From Phytopseudomonas punonensis (GTDB lineage Bacteria > Pseudomonadota > Gammaproteobacteria > Pseudomonadales > Pseudomonadaceae): a stretch of DNA of 64,000 nucleotides. The position numbers and the translations under genes are program-made. Under the pieces are notes generated by a model. That model ran no database searches and was not told where the DNA came from. It saw only the letters and a program-made list of their open reading frames with translations. This document shows, one piece after another, positions 54,461 through 63,818 of this stretch. Numbering within the stretch: position 1 is the first letter of the stretch; each line of letters opens with the position of its first letter. The stretch is from the NCBI RefSeq assembly GCF_900142655.1, contig NZ_FRBQ01000003.1, positions 1 to 64,000 of the forward strand. Reading direction: 5' to 3'.

Positions 54461-56008
54461 GTGCATGATTCCGGTCGGCGACAGTTCGACCTGCCTTCGG
54501 GAGCCGGTAACCCACGTGGCCTGCTGATTGCCGCAGTGATTTTCGTGTGCAGCGTACTGTTGCTGTCGACCGCCCTGCACGTGCGCTGGGACAAGGCCCA
54601 GGCCATGGCCAAGAGCACGGAGGCCATGCAGACCCTGGCGGCTGCGCTGAACAGCCAGGCTGAGTCGACCTTTCGCGTTGCCGATACCGTGCTGACCGCG
54701 CTGATCTCCATGCACCACTCCGGTGGGCATGGCGAGGCCAACATTCGCGAGCTGAACCAGGTGGCCAGAGCCCAGATAAGTGAACTGGGTGAGCTGGACG
54801 GCCTGTATATGTCCGACGCCAGCGGTCAGTACTTTCTGGCCACCAATGGCGAAACCCAGTCGTACAACAACGCCGATCGCGTCTATTTTCAGCACCACCA
54901 GCAGGGCTCTGGCAACGAGCTGTATATCGGTCAGCCGGTGAAGGGCAAAACTACCGGGCAGTGGGTCATCACCTTGTCGAAGGGCATCTATGACGATGAC
55001 GGCACCTTTCTGGGCGTCGCCCTGGCCACGCTCAGTGTCGAGCGGTTCCGTACCCTGTATCGTTCTCTGCCGCTCGGCGAGCAGGGCATCGTGGTGCTCG
55101 CCAAGCGCGATGGCACCATCCTCGCTCGTTCCGAGAGCGACGCGCAGACGTATCTGACCAATATTTCCCAGAGCCCGATGCTCAAGGCGATCAACCAGGG
55201 CATCGACAAGGGCTCGGTGACGCTGACCGCCATCGTCGACGGCGTGCGGCGCATCTATGGTTTCGACGCCAGCCCCAAGTACCCGGTGCTAGTGGCGGTG
55301 GCGATGCCCGAAGAGGCAGCGCTGGCCGCCTGGAAACAGCGCGCCTGGGCGATGTGGGGTTTTGCTTTGGCCGCTGTGCTGGGCGTCGGCATCATGGGCT
55401 TGCTGGTGCTGCGCGCGCTGGGCCGGCAGTCGGCCATGGCGGTCGAGCTACATGCCGCACATCAGTCACTGGCCACTGCCAACAGCACACTGAAGACCCT
55501 TGCCACCGAAGACGGCCTGACCGGCCTGGCCAACCGACGACACCTCGATGGTTATCTGGCCAGCGTGTTCCAGCGGGCCCGCAGCGATGGTACGCCGCTG
55601 GCTTTCGCATTGGTCGATGTGGATTTCTTCAAGGGCTACAACGACGCCTACGGCCACCAGCGCGGTGACCAGGCGCTGATCGAAGTCAGCAGAGCCATGC
55701 GTGCCCTGATGCGCCGTGAGGGCGACCTAGTGGCCCGCTATGGCGGCGAGGAGATGGCCATCGTTATGCCGCAACTGGAAGCCCAGCCGGCAGTGGCGAT
55801 GGCCGAGCAGGTGCGTGCGGCGGTGCAGCGCCTGGGCATCGAGCACCGCCAGTCCGCTTATGATCAGGTCACCGTGAGTATTGGCGTAGTCGCAGGCATT
55901 CCGGGCGATGACTTCGCCACGGTCGATGAGATGGTCGCGGCCGCCGACCGTGCGCTCTACGCCGCCAAGGGCCAGGGCCGCAATCGCGTGGTACTGGCCG
56001 CGCTTTAA
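54461..56008 (+). CDS. Membrane diguanylate cyclase with periplasmic sensor
   Basis: The product is 515 aa. Helices lie at about residues 20-40 and 290-312. A periplasmic dCache/PDC-like domain between them (about 60-285) has DGLYMSDASGQYFLATNGE. A C-terminal GGDEF domain (about 345-512) has the active-site loop RYGGEEMAIV, catalytically plausible (GGEE form). No I-site RxxD is obvious before it. Start GTG 54461 follows AGCGGGGAG; no ATG is in frame. It should make c-di-GMP in response to an external ligand. Compare BifA at 15366, which degrades it. Confidence 0.9.
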   Translation: MHDSGRRQFDLPSGAGNPRGLLIAAVIFVCSVLLLSTALHVRWDKAQAMAKSTEAMQTLAAALNSQAESTFRVADTVLTALISMHHSGGHGEANIRELNQVARAQISELGELDGLYMSDASGQYFLATNGETQSYNNADRVYFQHHQQGSGNELYIGQPVKGKTTGQWVITLSKGIYDDDGTFLGVALATLSVERFRTLYRSLPLGEQGIVVLAKRDGTILARSESDAQTYLTNISQSPMLKAINQGIDKGSVTLTAIVDGVRRIYGFDASPKYPVLVAVAMPEEAALAAWKQRAWAMWGFALAAVLGVGIMGLLVLRALGRQSAMAVELHAAHQSLATANSTLKTLATEDGLTGLANRRHLDGYLASVFQRARSDGTPLAFALVDVDFFKGYNDAYGHQRGDQALIEVSRAMRALMRREGDLVARYGGEEMAIVMPQLEAQPAVAMAEQVRAAVQRLGIEHRQSAYDQVTVSIGVVAGIPGDDFATVDEMVAAADRALYAAKGQGRNRVVLAAL

Positions 56009-56035
56009 TTTGCCGATCTGTTGCCCGTCACACCC

Positions 56036-56938
56036 TTATGAACGCGCCGGCCCAGCCTCGACCTGCTCGCGCAGCAGTTGCAGGTAGCGACGCGCTCCCA
56101 GGCCCAGCGGGCGGCTCTTGTACCAGATCACATCGACCCACAGGCGGATCTGGCTGGCCATGTTGTCGAACTTCACCGCGGCCAACACGCCCGAGTCGAT
56201 CATCGGCTGCACCAGCGGATGGGGCAGATAGGCCCAGCCCATGCCGGCCTGCACCAGATCAAGGGTGGCCATGTAGCTGTCGGTCAGCCACACCCGGTGG
56301 GATAGCACGATCTGCGGCTCCGAGGCTTTGGGGTCGTCACTGGCTACCACTATCTGTCGGGTGTCGGCCATCTGCCCGGCGTCCAGCCGCGTGCCTTCAC
56401 TGTTGAACGGATAGCCCGGTGCCGCCACCGCCGTGAGCAGTTGGCTGCCGGCCTCGGCGAAGGCTTCGCGCTCGTCGATGCCGGGGCGCTCGAACATCAG
56501 CGCCACGTGCGCGCTGCCGTCATGAATCATGCGCACTGCGTCGGTTTGCGCGGCCGAGCGGATCTCGACTTCCAAGGTCGGAAATTCCCGCGCCAGGGTG
56601 GTCAGCGGTCGACTCCAGGCGCCAGTCTGCAGCTCCGGTGCCATGGCGATCACCAGCCGCCTCTCCAGGCCCTTGTGCAGTTGCAGGGCGTGGGCGTCGA
56701 GCAGGTTCAGCTGGCTAACCACTTGCCGGGCCTGGGGCTCTAGGGCGCGGGCGGCCGCCGTGGGCAGCGCCTTGCGGGTTGATCGGTCGAACAGCTCCAG
56801 ATCGACCTCGGCCTCCAGCTGCGAAATCGCCATGTTCACGGCCGAAGGCACGCGGCCCAGCATGCGGGCTGCGGCGGAAAAAGAACCCTGGTCGATGACG
56901 GCAAGAAAGACCCGAAGCGATTCGCTGGTGAAAACCAT
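56036..56938 (-). CDS. LysR-type regulator of the catabolic cluster
   Basis: The product is 300 aa. A winged-helix domain at residues 1-62 (FLAVIDQGSFSAAARMLGRVPSAVNMAISQLEAEV) and an effector domain follow. It is divergent from the SDR gene starting at 57030 over a 91-bp gap that has LysR-box repeats, so it probably activates that cluster. The effector is unknown. ATG 56938. Confidence 0.9.
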   Translation of the reverse strand: MVFTSESLRVFLAVIDQGSFSAAARMLGRVPSAVNMAISQLEAEVDLELFDRSTRKALPTAAARALEPQARQVVSQLNLLDAHALQLHKGLERRLVIAMAPELQTGAWSRPLTTLAREFPTLEVEIRSAAQTDAVRMIHDGSAHVALMFERPGIDEREAFAEAGSQLLTAVAAPGYPFNSEGTRLDAGQMADTRQIVVASDDPKASEPQIVLSHRVWLTDSYMATLDLVQAGMGWAYLPHPLVQPMIDSGVLAAVKFDNMASQIRLWVDVIWYKSRPLGLGARRYLQLLREQVEAGPARS

Positions 56939-56942
56939 GGTT

Positions 56943-56983
56943 GTCAGATTTCCTGATAACAGTTGTCTTTTTGTATCAGATTT
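56943..56983. promoter_or_regulatory. LysR-type box and repeat in the cluster promoter
   Basis: TCAGATTTCCTGA (56944-56956) has the T-N11-A form with arms GTCAG and CTGAT. A second copy of its left arm, TCAGATTT (56976-56983), occurs 32 bp downstream. This arrangement fits a recognition site and an activation site for the divergent LysR protein. Confidence 0.55.
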
Positions 56984-57029
56984 ATGCGCTTAGCATCCAG
57001 CTCATCGAAGCATGTTTCTTGAGGTGGAT

Positions 57030-57806
57030 ATGTTCAAGGCAATGGCAGGCCAGGTCGCGTTGGTCAGCGGTGCAGGCAGCGAAAGCGGCATCGGCATGGC
57101 TATCGCGCGCCGGCTCGGCGCGGCTGGTGTGAAACTGATCGTTACCGCCAGCAGTGCGCGCATCGCCGAGCGGGTGGCCGAGTTGCGCGCCGCTGGCTTC
57201 GAAGCCGAAGGCCGTGCGGTCGACCTGACTGACGAAGCCCAGGTGCAAGCGTTCGCCGATTGGGCCGAGGCTTGCTGGGGCCAGATCGACATCCTCGTCA
57301 ATAACGCCGGCATGGCCATGCAGGGCAGCCCCGAGCCCTTCGTCGAAGTCTCGAAGATGAGCCTCGACATCTGGAACCTGTCGATCTCGCGAAATCTGAC
57401 CACCGCCTTCCTGCTTACCCGCGCCGTGCTGCCGGGCATGCAGCAGCGCGGTTATGGCCGCGTGGTGCATGTCAGTTCGGTGACCGGCACCCGTGTCGGC
57501 AACCCCGGTGAGGCCGGTTACAGCGCGGCCAAGGCCGGCATGGTCGGCCTCAACCTGTCGCTGGCGCTGGAAGTAGCCGGGCAGGGCATCACCGTCAACT
57601 GCGTGGCACCGGGCTGGATCGCCACCGGCGCCAGCCAGCCGGAAGAACAACGCGCCGCCGCCTACGTGCCGGTGGGCCGCGCGGGGCATCCCGAAGAAGT
57701 CGCTGCCGCAGTAGCTTTCCTGGCTTCACCGGAGGCCAGCTACATCACCGGCGAGACGCTGACCATCGACGGTGGCAACGCCCTGATCGAGAACAAGGCG
57801 CCCTGA
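57030..57806 (+). CDS. Short-chain dehydrogenase/reductase, first gene of the catabolic cluster
   Basis: The product is 258 aa. GAGSESGIG near residues 14-22, NNAG near 93, and catalytic VSSVTG with YSAAKAG near 160. The 3-oxoacyl-ACP reductase-like subgroup is common for such sequences; the real substrate is likely a hydroxy or carbonyl intermediate of the pathway. ATG 57030 follows GAGGTGGAT. It is followed within 57 bp by a second SDR in the same direction. Confidence 0.9.
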   Translation: MFKAMAGQVALVSGAGSESGIGMAIARRLGAAGVKLIVTASSARIAERVAELRAAGFEAEGRAVDLTDEAQVQAFADWAEACWGQIDILVNNAGMAMQGSPEPFVEVSKMSLDIWNLSISRNLTTAFLLTRAVLPGMQQRGYGRVVHVSSVTGTRVGNPGEAGYSAAKAGMVGLNLSLALEVAGQGITVNCVAPGWIATGASQPEEQRAAAYVPVGRAGHPEEVAAAVAFLASPEASYITGETLTIDGGNALIENKAP

Positions 57807-57862
57807 ACGCGCAACCTTTCAACCGATTACTAGGCGGCTTGCAGAGCCGAGGAGTGAACCTG

Positions 57863-58618
57863 ATGCAACCTGTCGTACTGATTACCGGTGCTCTTGGCGG
57901 AATTGGCCAGGCCATGTGTGAGCGTTTCAGCGCCAGCGGCTGGCGGGTGTTCGGTACCGACCTGGACGCCACTGGCCTGGCCGGCCTGCAGGCCGCCGGC
58001 AAAGTGGTCGGTGCGCATGCCGCCGACATCCGCAAGCCTGGCGCCTGCCGCGAAGTGGTTGCCGCGCTGCTCGCCAGCACCGGCCGCCTGGACGCCCTGG
58101 TCAACTGCGCTGGTGTGTGGCGCGAAGGCCCGGTGGAGTCGTTCAGCGAAGAAGACTTCGACATCGTGCTGGACGTGAACCTCAAGGCCACCTTCTTCAT
58201 GTGCTCGGCCAGCATCCCGGCGCTGCGTGAGAGCAAGGGCGCCATCGTCAACATCTCCAGCGACGCCGGTCGCCAGGGCAACCGCAACGCCGCCGCGTAC
58301 TGCGCGAGCAAAGGCGCGGTAACGGTCATGACCAAGGCGCTGGCGTTGGATCTGGCCCCCGATGGCGTGCGCTGCAACAGCGTGTCACCGGGGGATGTGG
58401 AAACCCCGATGCTCAAGTTCCAGGCCGAGCGCTACGGCAATGGCGACATGAGCGCCTACTACCAGGACCTGCTCGCCAAGTACCCGCAAGGCGAAGCCGC
58501 CCGTTTCATCCAGCCCGGCGAAGTGGCCGATCTGGTGTTCTTCCTCTGCCAGAGCAGCACCCGCTCGATCACCGGCGCGGACCTGGCCATCGACTGTGGT
58601 GTGTCGGCCGGCAACTGA
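57863..58618 (+). CDS. Second short-chain dehydrogenase/reductase of the catabolic cluster
   Basis: The product is 251 aa. GALGGIG at residues 10-16, NCAG near 85, and a YCASKGA catalytic segment near 150. ATG 57863 follows GAGGAGTG. Only about a third of its residues match the first SDR, so they probably oxidise different intermediates. It is co-directional with the aminotransferase gene 41 bp downstream. Confidence 0.9.
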   Translation: MQPVVLITGALGGIGQAMCERFSASGWRVFGTDLDATGLAGLQAAGKVVGAHAADIRKPGACREVVAALLASTGRLDALVNCAGVWREGPVESFSEEDFDIVLDVNLKATFFMCSASIPALRESKGAIVNISSDAGRQGNRNAAAYCASKGAVTVMTKALALDLAPDGVRCNSVSPGDVETPMLKFQAERYGNGDMSAYYQDLLAKYPQGEAARFIQPGEVADLVFFLCQSSTRSITGADLAIDCGVSAGN

Positions 58619-58659
58619 TTGTTGCGCCGACCCAATTGAGAACAATTAGGAGCCTTACC

Positions 58660-60051
58660 ATGTTCCAGAGTGGCATCAATGATAAAGCCGTCGAAACCTT
58701 CGCAGCCCGTGAGCGCGAGGTTTTCCTGCAGCGCAACCCGAAATCCATCGAGCTGGCCAAGCGCGCGCGCAAGTCGCTGTTCGGCGGCGTGCCGATGCAC
58801 TGGATGAACGACTGGTCGATGCCCAGCTCGCTGTTCGTCAGCCGTGCCAAGGGGGCGCGCTTCTATGACGTCGACGGCCACGAGTACATCGACTTCTGTC
58901 TCGGCGACACCGGCAGCATGTTCGGGCACTCGCCGGACCCCATCGCCAAGGCTCTCGCGGAGCAGGGCGCCAACGGCCTGACCACCATGCTGCCGGGCGA
59001 AGACGCGATCATCGCCGGTGAACTGCTCGCCGAGCGCTTCGGCCTGCCGTTCTGGCAGATGGCGACCACTGCCACCGACGCCAACCGTTTCGTGATTCGT
59101 TGGGCCCGTGCCATCACCAACCGCAAGGTATTGCTGGTGTTCGACGGCTGCTACCACGGCACCGTCGACGACGTGATGGTGCGCTGCAAGGAAGGCCGTA
59201 CCGTGCACCGTGGCGGCCTGATCGGCCAGGCCCGCAATCTGGCCAAGACCAGCCGCGCCGTGCCGTTCAACGATGTCGTCGCACTGGAAACAGCCCTTGC
59301 CAAGGGCGACGTGGCGGCGATTCTCTGCGAGCCGGCGATGACCAACATCGGCATGGTGCTGCCTGAGCCGGGCTTCATGGACAAGGTCCGCGAGCTGAGC
59401 AAGAAATACGGCAGCCTGCTGATCATCGACGAAACCCACACCATCTCCACCGGCCCTGGCGGCTGCACCCGCGCCTGGAACCTCAAGCCGGACTTCATCA
59501 CCCTCGGCAAGCCGATTGCCGGCGGCGTACCCTGCTCGGTGTATGGTTGCAGCCACGAAATGGCCCAGGCCATGCGCCTGGCCCAGCAGCACGCCAGTGA
59601 AACCAGCAGTGGCCATGGCCACAGCGGCATGGGCACCACGCTGTCGGCCAATGCCCTAGCGATGCACTGCATGCGCGTGAACCTCGAAGAGGTGATGACG
59701 CAGGCGGCTTACGAGCACATGCTGCCGTTGGCCGCACGCCTGGCTGACGGCCTGCGTGGGCTGGTCAGCAAGCATGGCCTGAACTGGTCGGTCACCGAGC
59801 TGGGCGCGCGCTGCGAATTCCAGTTCTGCGCCACCTCGCCGAAAACCGGTGCTGAGGCCGAAGCTGCTTTCCACGACAGCCTGCAGATGGCCCTGCACCT
59901 GTACCTGATCAACCGCGGCATTCTTATCACGCCGTTTCATAACATGACCCTTTGCACCCCGGAAACCACCGCCGCCGACGTCGACAAGCTGATCACCACC
60001 CTCGATGCAGGGCTGAGCGAGCTGCTGGTGATTCCCGGTGCCCGTGCCTAA
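58660..60051 (+). CDS. Class III aminotransferase (GSA-like, 'aspartate aminotransferase family')
   Basis: The product is 463 aa, a PLP fold-type I transaminase. Marks are VSRAKGARFYDVDGHEYIDF near residue 60, TTATDANRFVIRWAR near 136, the cofactor-binding LIIDETH (Asp 257) and the Schiff-base TLGKPIAGG (Lys 284). It probably transfers an amino group from an amine or beta-amino acid to a keto acid. ATG 58660 follows TTAGGAG. It lies between the SDRs and the glutamine-synthetase-like gene. Confidence 0.9.
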   Translation: MFQSGINDKAVETFAAREREVFLQRNPKSIELAKRARKSLFGGVPMHWMNDWSMPSSLFVSRAKGARFYDVDGHEYIDFCLGDTGSMFGHSPDPIAKALAEQGANGLTTMLPGEDAIIAGELLAERFGLPFWQMATTATDANRFVIRWARAITNRKVLLVFDGCYHGTVDDVMVRCKEGRTVHRGGLIGQARNLAKTSRAVPFNDVVALETALAKGDVAAILCEPAMTNIGMVLPEPGFMDKVRELSKKYGSLLIIDETHTISTGPGGCTRAWNLKPDFITLGKPIAGGVPCSVYGCSHEMAQAMRLAQQHASETSSGHGHSGMGTTLSANALAMHCMRVNLEEVMTQAAYEHMLPLAARLADGLRGLVSKHGLNWSVTELGARCEFQFCATSPKTGAEAEAAFHDSLQMALHLYLINRGILITPFHNMTLCTPETTAADVDKLITTLDAGLSELLVIPGARA

Positions 60052-60059
60052 CTCCGTAG

Positions 60060-60088
60060 ACCGGTGCGATCACGATGATCGCGCCGGT
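60060..60088 (+). terminator. Hairpin between the aminotransferase and ligase genes
   Basis: ACCGG-GCGATCA and TGATCGC-CCGGT form an imperfect stem of about 12 bp around a CGA loop, 9 bp after the aminotransferase stop. The following GTTTCCGTC is only weakly T-rich. It may lower readthrough into the ligase gene. Confidence 0.5.
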
Positions 60089-60117
60089 GTTTCCGTCATC
60101 CTTTTCGAGTACTGATC

Positions 60118-61485
60118 ATGCAATTCGCCGACATTCAGGAAGCCCGCGATTTCCTCGCCGCCCACCCCGAGGTGCGCAGCATCGAGCTGATGCTGATCGA
60201 CGCCAACGGCATTCCGCGCGGCAAGCTGCTGCACCGTGAAGAGCTGCTGGCGATCTACCAGAACGGTCGCCCGCTGCCCAGCTCGATCCTGGCCCTGACC
60301 GTTCAGGGTGAAGACGTCGAAGCCACCGGCCTGGTCTGGGAAGTCGCCGACGCCGATTGCTGGACCTACCCGCTGCCCGGCAGCCTGACCTTGCAGCCCT
60401 GGCGCAGCACGCCCACCGGACAGTTGCAGGTGAGCATGCACCCGACCCAGGGGTTGCCTGCAGCGCCCGCCGACCCGCGCCATGCCCTGGTGCGGGTGAT
60501 CGACCGCCTCAAGGCCGACGGCTTCCACCCCGTGATGGCCGTGGAGCTGGAGTTCTACCTGCTCGACAAGCAGCGCGATGCCAACGGCCGCCCGCAACCG
60601 GCAGTGCAGATGAATGGCGTGCGCCCGGAAGCGCCGCAGGTGTACGGCGTGTACGAGCTGGAGCAGGTACAGCCGTTCCTCGACGATCTCTACGCGGCTT
60701 GCGAAGCGCAAGGGCTGCCGGTGCGCACGGCGATTTCCGAGTACGCACCGGGCCAGCTCGAGCTGACCCTGGAGCACCGCTTCGACGCGCTGCAGGCCGT
60801 CGACGAGGGCATTCGCTACAAGCGCCTGGTCAAAGGTGTGGCCAACAAGCACGGCTTGCAGGCCTGCTTCATGGCCAAGCCGTTCGGCGACCTGGCCGGC
60901 AGCGGCATGCACATGCACGTCAGCCTGGCCGACGAGCAGGGCAACAACCTGTACGCCAGTGAAGACCCGCAGGGCACGCCGCTGCTGCGCCACTCCATCG
61001 GCGGCATGATGGTCACACTGCTCGATTCCCTGGCGATCTTCTGCCCTAACGCCAACTCGTTCCGTCGCTTCCAGGCCAACAGCTACGCGCCATTGGCCAA
61101 GAGCTGGGGCGTGAACAACCGCACCGTGTCGTTCCGCGTGCCGGGCGGCCCGGCGGTCAGCCGTCATATCGAGCACCGCATTTGCGGCGCCGACGCCAAC
61201 CCGTATCTGGCCGCCGCGGCGATTCTCGCCGGCATCCACCACGGCATCCGTGAGCAGATCGACCCGGGTGCTGCCATCGTCGGCAACGGCTACGAGCAGG
61301 CCACCGAGTTCCTGCCCACCGACTGGCTCACTGCGCTGCGCGCTCTGGAAGGGTCGACCTGGGCTCGCGAAGCTCTGGGCGAGGAGTTTTTCAAGGTGTT
61401 CCTGGCGATCAAGAAAACCGAGTACCGTCAGTTCATGGCCGAGGTCGGCGAGCAGGACTGGCGCTGGTATCTGAACCACGCCTGA
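60118..61485 (+). CDS. Glutamine-synthetase-like gamma-glutamyl amine ligase (PuuA/SpuI class)
   Basis: The product is 455 aa, shorter than true GlnA and lacking the adenylylation-type C-terminus. GS signatures are VELEFYLLDK near residue 141, GSGMHMHVSL near 260, and NNRTVSFRVPGG near 337. The IDANGIPRGK start is typical of gamma-glutamyl polyamine ligases. It likely couples glutamate to an amine using ATP. It lies next to an amidase, which could later free the glutamate. ATG 60118 has no strong ribosome site. Confidence 0.9.
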   Translation: MQFADIQEARDFLAAHPEVRSIELMLIDANGIPRGKLLHREELLAIYQNGRPLPSSILALTVQGEDVEATGLVWEVADADCWTYPLPGSLTLQPWRSTPTGQLQVSMHPTQGLPAAPADPRHALVRVIDRLKADGFHPVMAVELEFYLLDKQRDANGRPQPAVQMNGVRPEAPQVYGVYELEQVQPFLDDLYAACEAQGLPVRTAISEYAPGQLELTLEHRFDALQAVDEGIRYKRLVKGVANKHGLQACFMAKPFGDLAGSGMHMHVSLADEQGNNLYASEDPQGTPLLRHSIGGMMVTLLDSLAIFCPNANSFRRFQANSYAPLAKSWGVNNRTVSFRVPGGPAVSRHIEHRICGADANPYLAAAAILAGIHHGIREQIDPGAAIVGNGYEQATEFLPTDWLTALRALEGSTWAREALGEEFFKVFLAIKKTEYRQFMAEVGEQDWRWYLNHA

Positions 61486-61502
61486 GTGGAATGGGGGATG
61501 AC

Positions 61503-63221
61503 ATGATCGAAGTAACCGAAGTCTCCATCGCCGAGCTGCGTGCCGCGCTCGAGGCCGGCCGCACCACGGCGGTCGAGCTGGTGAAGGCCTACTTGGCGCG
61601 CATCGACGCTTACGATGGCGTGGGCACTGCCACGGCGCTCAACGCCGTGGTGGTGCGCAACCCAGATGCACTGAAGGAAGCAGAGGCCTCCGATGCGCGG
61701 CGCGCCCGTGGCGAACTGCTGAGCCCGCTGGACGGCATTCCCTACACCGCCAAGGACAGCTACCTGGTCAAGGGCTTGACTGCTGCTTCCGGCAGCCCGG
61801 CCTTCAAGGACCTGGTTGCCCAGCGCGACGCCTTCACCATCGAGCGCCTGCGTGCTGCCGGCGCCATCTGCCTGGGCAAGACCAATATGCCGCCGATGGC
61901 CAATGGCGGCATGCAGCGCGGTGTTTATGGCCGTGCGGAAAGCCCGTACAACGCCAACTACCTCACCGCTCCGTTCGCCTCGGGTTCTTCCAACGGCGCC
62001 GGCACCGCGACGGCGGCGAGTTTTTCCGCGTTCGGCCTGGCCGAGGAAACCTGGTCGAGCGGTCGTGGCCCTGCCTCGAACAACGGCCTGTGCGCCTACA
62101 CGCCATCGCGCGGGGTGATCTCGGTGCGCGGCAACTGGCCACTGACGCCGACCATGGACGTGGTGGTGCCCTACGCCCGCAGCATGACCGACCTGCTCGA
62201 AGTGCTGGACGTAGTCGTCGCCGATGACGCCGATACCCGTGGCGATCTGTGGCGCCTGCAGCCGTGGGTGCCGTTGCCCAAGCCGTCCGAGGTGCGCCCG
62301 GCGTCCTATCTGGAACTGGCCGCCAAGCCGGATGCCTTGAAAGGCAAACGCCTGGGCGTGCCACGCATGTACATCAACAAAGACGAGTTGGCCGGCTCTA
62401 GCGAAAAGCCTGGCATTGGTGGCCCCACCGGGCAGCGCATCCACACCCGTGCTTCGGTGATCGCGCTGTGGGAGCTGGCCCGCGCCGCGCTGGAAAGCGC
62501 AGGCGCGACGGTGATCGAAGTGGACTTCCCGCTGATTTCCAACTGCGAGGGCGACCGCCCTGGCGCGCCGACCGTTTACAACCGTGGCAGGGTGCCGCAC
62601 CAGTTTCTGCTCGATGAACTGGGTGAGCTGACGGCCTGGGCTTTCGATGATTTTCTGCGCGCCAATGGCGACCCGAAACTCAATCGCCTGGCCGACGTCG
62701 ATGGCCCACAGATTTTCCCCCACGACCCAGGCACGCTGCCTAACCGTGAAGATGATCTGGCCGTCGGTATGGACGAGTACGTGCGCGTGGCCCAGCGCGG
62801 CATCACGCCGTGGAACGAAGTCGCCAGTATGCCGGACGGCATGCGCGCGCTGGAGCGGACCCGCAAGCTGGATCTGGAAGACTGGATGGACAGCCTGCAG
62901 CTCGACGCGGTGATCTTCCCGGCGGTGGCCGATGTCGGCCCGGCGGACGCGGACGTCAATCCGGTATCCGCCGATATCGCCTGGAGCAACGGCATCTGGG
63001 TCGCCAACGGCAACCTCGCCATCCGCCACCAGGGCGTTCCCACCGTCACCGTGCCGATGGGCGTGATGGCCGATATCGGCATGCCAGTCGGCTTGACCTT
63101 CGCCGGCCGCGCCTACGACGACAACGTGCTGCTGCAATTGGCCTCGGCGTATGAGGCGACCGGCAACAAACGGCAGATCCCGCCGCGCACGCCACCGCTG
63201 TCAGGGGCAGCGACTTCATAG
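61503..63221 (+). CDS. Amidase-signature-family enzyme
   Basis: The product is 572 aa. The catalytic triad can be placed: Lys 84 in IPYTAKDSY, Ser 163 in the GSSNGAG loop (usually GSSGGS) and Ser 186 in EETWSSGRGPAS. The signature is divergent but complete. It hydrolyses a C-N amide, here perhaps a gamma-glutamyl amide made by the ligase gene upstream. ATG 61503 follows GGGGGATGAC; an in-frame ATG at 61491 is possible. The gap to the ligase gene is 17 bp, so they are co-transcribed. Confidence 0.88.
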   Translation: MIEVTEVSIAELRAALEAGRTTAVELVKAYLARIDAYDGVGTATALNAVVVRNPDALKEAEASDARRARGELLSPLDGIPYTAKDSYLVKGLTAASGSPAFKDLVAQRDAFTIERLRAAGAICLGKTNMPPMANGGMQRGVYGRAESPYNANYLTAPFASGSSNGAGTATAASFSAFGLAEETWSSGRGPASNNGLCAYTPSRGVISVRGNWPLTPTMDVVVPYARSMTDLLEVLDVVVADDADTRGDLWRLQPWVPLPKPSEVRPASYLELAAKPDALKGKRLGVPRMYINKDELAGSSEKPGIGGPTGQRIHTRASVIALWELARAALESAGATVIEVDFPLISNCEGDRPGAPTVYNRGRVPHQFLLDELGELTAWAFDDFLRANGDPKLNRLADVDGPQIFPHDPGTLPNREDDLAVGMDEYVRVAQRGITPWNEVASMPDGMRALERTRKLDLEDWMDSLQLDAVIFPAVADVGPADADVNPVSADIAWSNGIWVANGNLAIRHQGVPTVTVPMGVMADIGMPVGLTFAGRAYDDNVLLQLASAYEATGNKRQIPPRTPPLSGAATS

Positions 63222-63226
63222 CCTGG

Positions 63227-63255
63227 AGGCGGCCTGCTTTAAAAGCAGGCCGCCT
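63227..63255 (+). terminator. Strong hairpin after the amidase gene
   Basis: AGGCGGCCTGCTTT and AAAGCAGGCCGCCT form a 14-bp stem with a single-base gap, 6 bp after the amidase stop. No long T-run follows on the plus strand, but the stem is stable. Confidence 0.75.
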
Positions 63256-63301
63256 TACATAGGTAACTCAGCAGAAACCATTGGCGTGCTTTTCACCAGC
63301 G

Positions 63302-63763
63302 CTAGAAGCCGGCGGGTAAGGGCAGGGCAGTGGTGGACTTGATGCGCTCCATGGCGAAGCTGGAGCTGATGTCGGCGATGCCGGGAATCTCGATCAGCCG
63401 CTTGTAAACGGCGTCGTAGCCTTCGATATCCGGCACCACCACGCGCAGTAGGTAGTCGGTTACGCCGGCCAGCCGGTAGAAATCCACCACCTCGTCGATA
63501 GCCGCCACCTTGTGGTGGAACTGCTTGAGCCAGTCGGCGTTGTGCTGGTTGGTACGTACGAAGGCGAATACCGTGACCGGCACGCCGATCTGGCGTGGGT
63601 CGAGCAGCGCCACTCGGGCACGGATCACTTTGGTCTCTTCAAGTTTCTGGATGCGTCGCCAGCAGGCCGTGTTGCTCAGGCCTACACGCTCGGCCAGTTC
63701 ACCCAGCGCAAGGGTGCAGTCGTGCTGCAAAAGACCGAGGATGGCGTGATCGAACTTGTCCAT
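63302..63763 (-). CDS. Lrp/AsnC-family regulator
   Basis: The product is 153 aa. An N-terminal HTH (residues 4-55, LALGELAERVGLSNTACWRRIQKLEETKVI) and a RAM domain (RVVVPDIEGYDAVYKRLIEIPGIADI). It senses an amino acid and may regulate the cluster or itself. ATG 63763. Two GGAAA/TTTCC palindromes lie upstream at 63819-63855. It is convergent with the amidase gene. Confidence 0.92.
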   Translation of the reverse strand: MDKFDHAILGLLQHDCTLALGELAERVGLSNTACWRRIQKLEETKVIRARVALLDPRQIGVPVTVFAFVRTNQHNADWLKQFHHKVAAIDEVVDFYRLAGVTDYLLRVVVPDIEGYDAVYKRLIEIPGIADISSSFAMERIKSTTALPLPAGF

Positions 63764-63818
63764 GATCTGGCTCGTTAAGATGATTGGGGAATAAGCAAAG
63801 CACGTAAGCGGATAATCT

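Noticed and set aside
58459..59622. A 387-codon minus-strand frame opposite the aminotransferase gene
   Set aside because: Shadow of a clear PLP-enzyme gene; no start context or motif.
61428..63137. A long minus-strand reading frame (569 codons) opposite the amidase gene
   Set aside because: It is the antisense shadow of a GC-rich gene with strong third-position bias; the product is His/Arg/Gly-rich and shows no family features.
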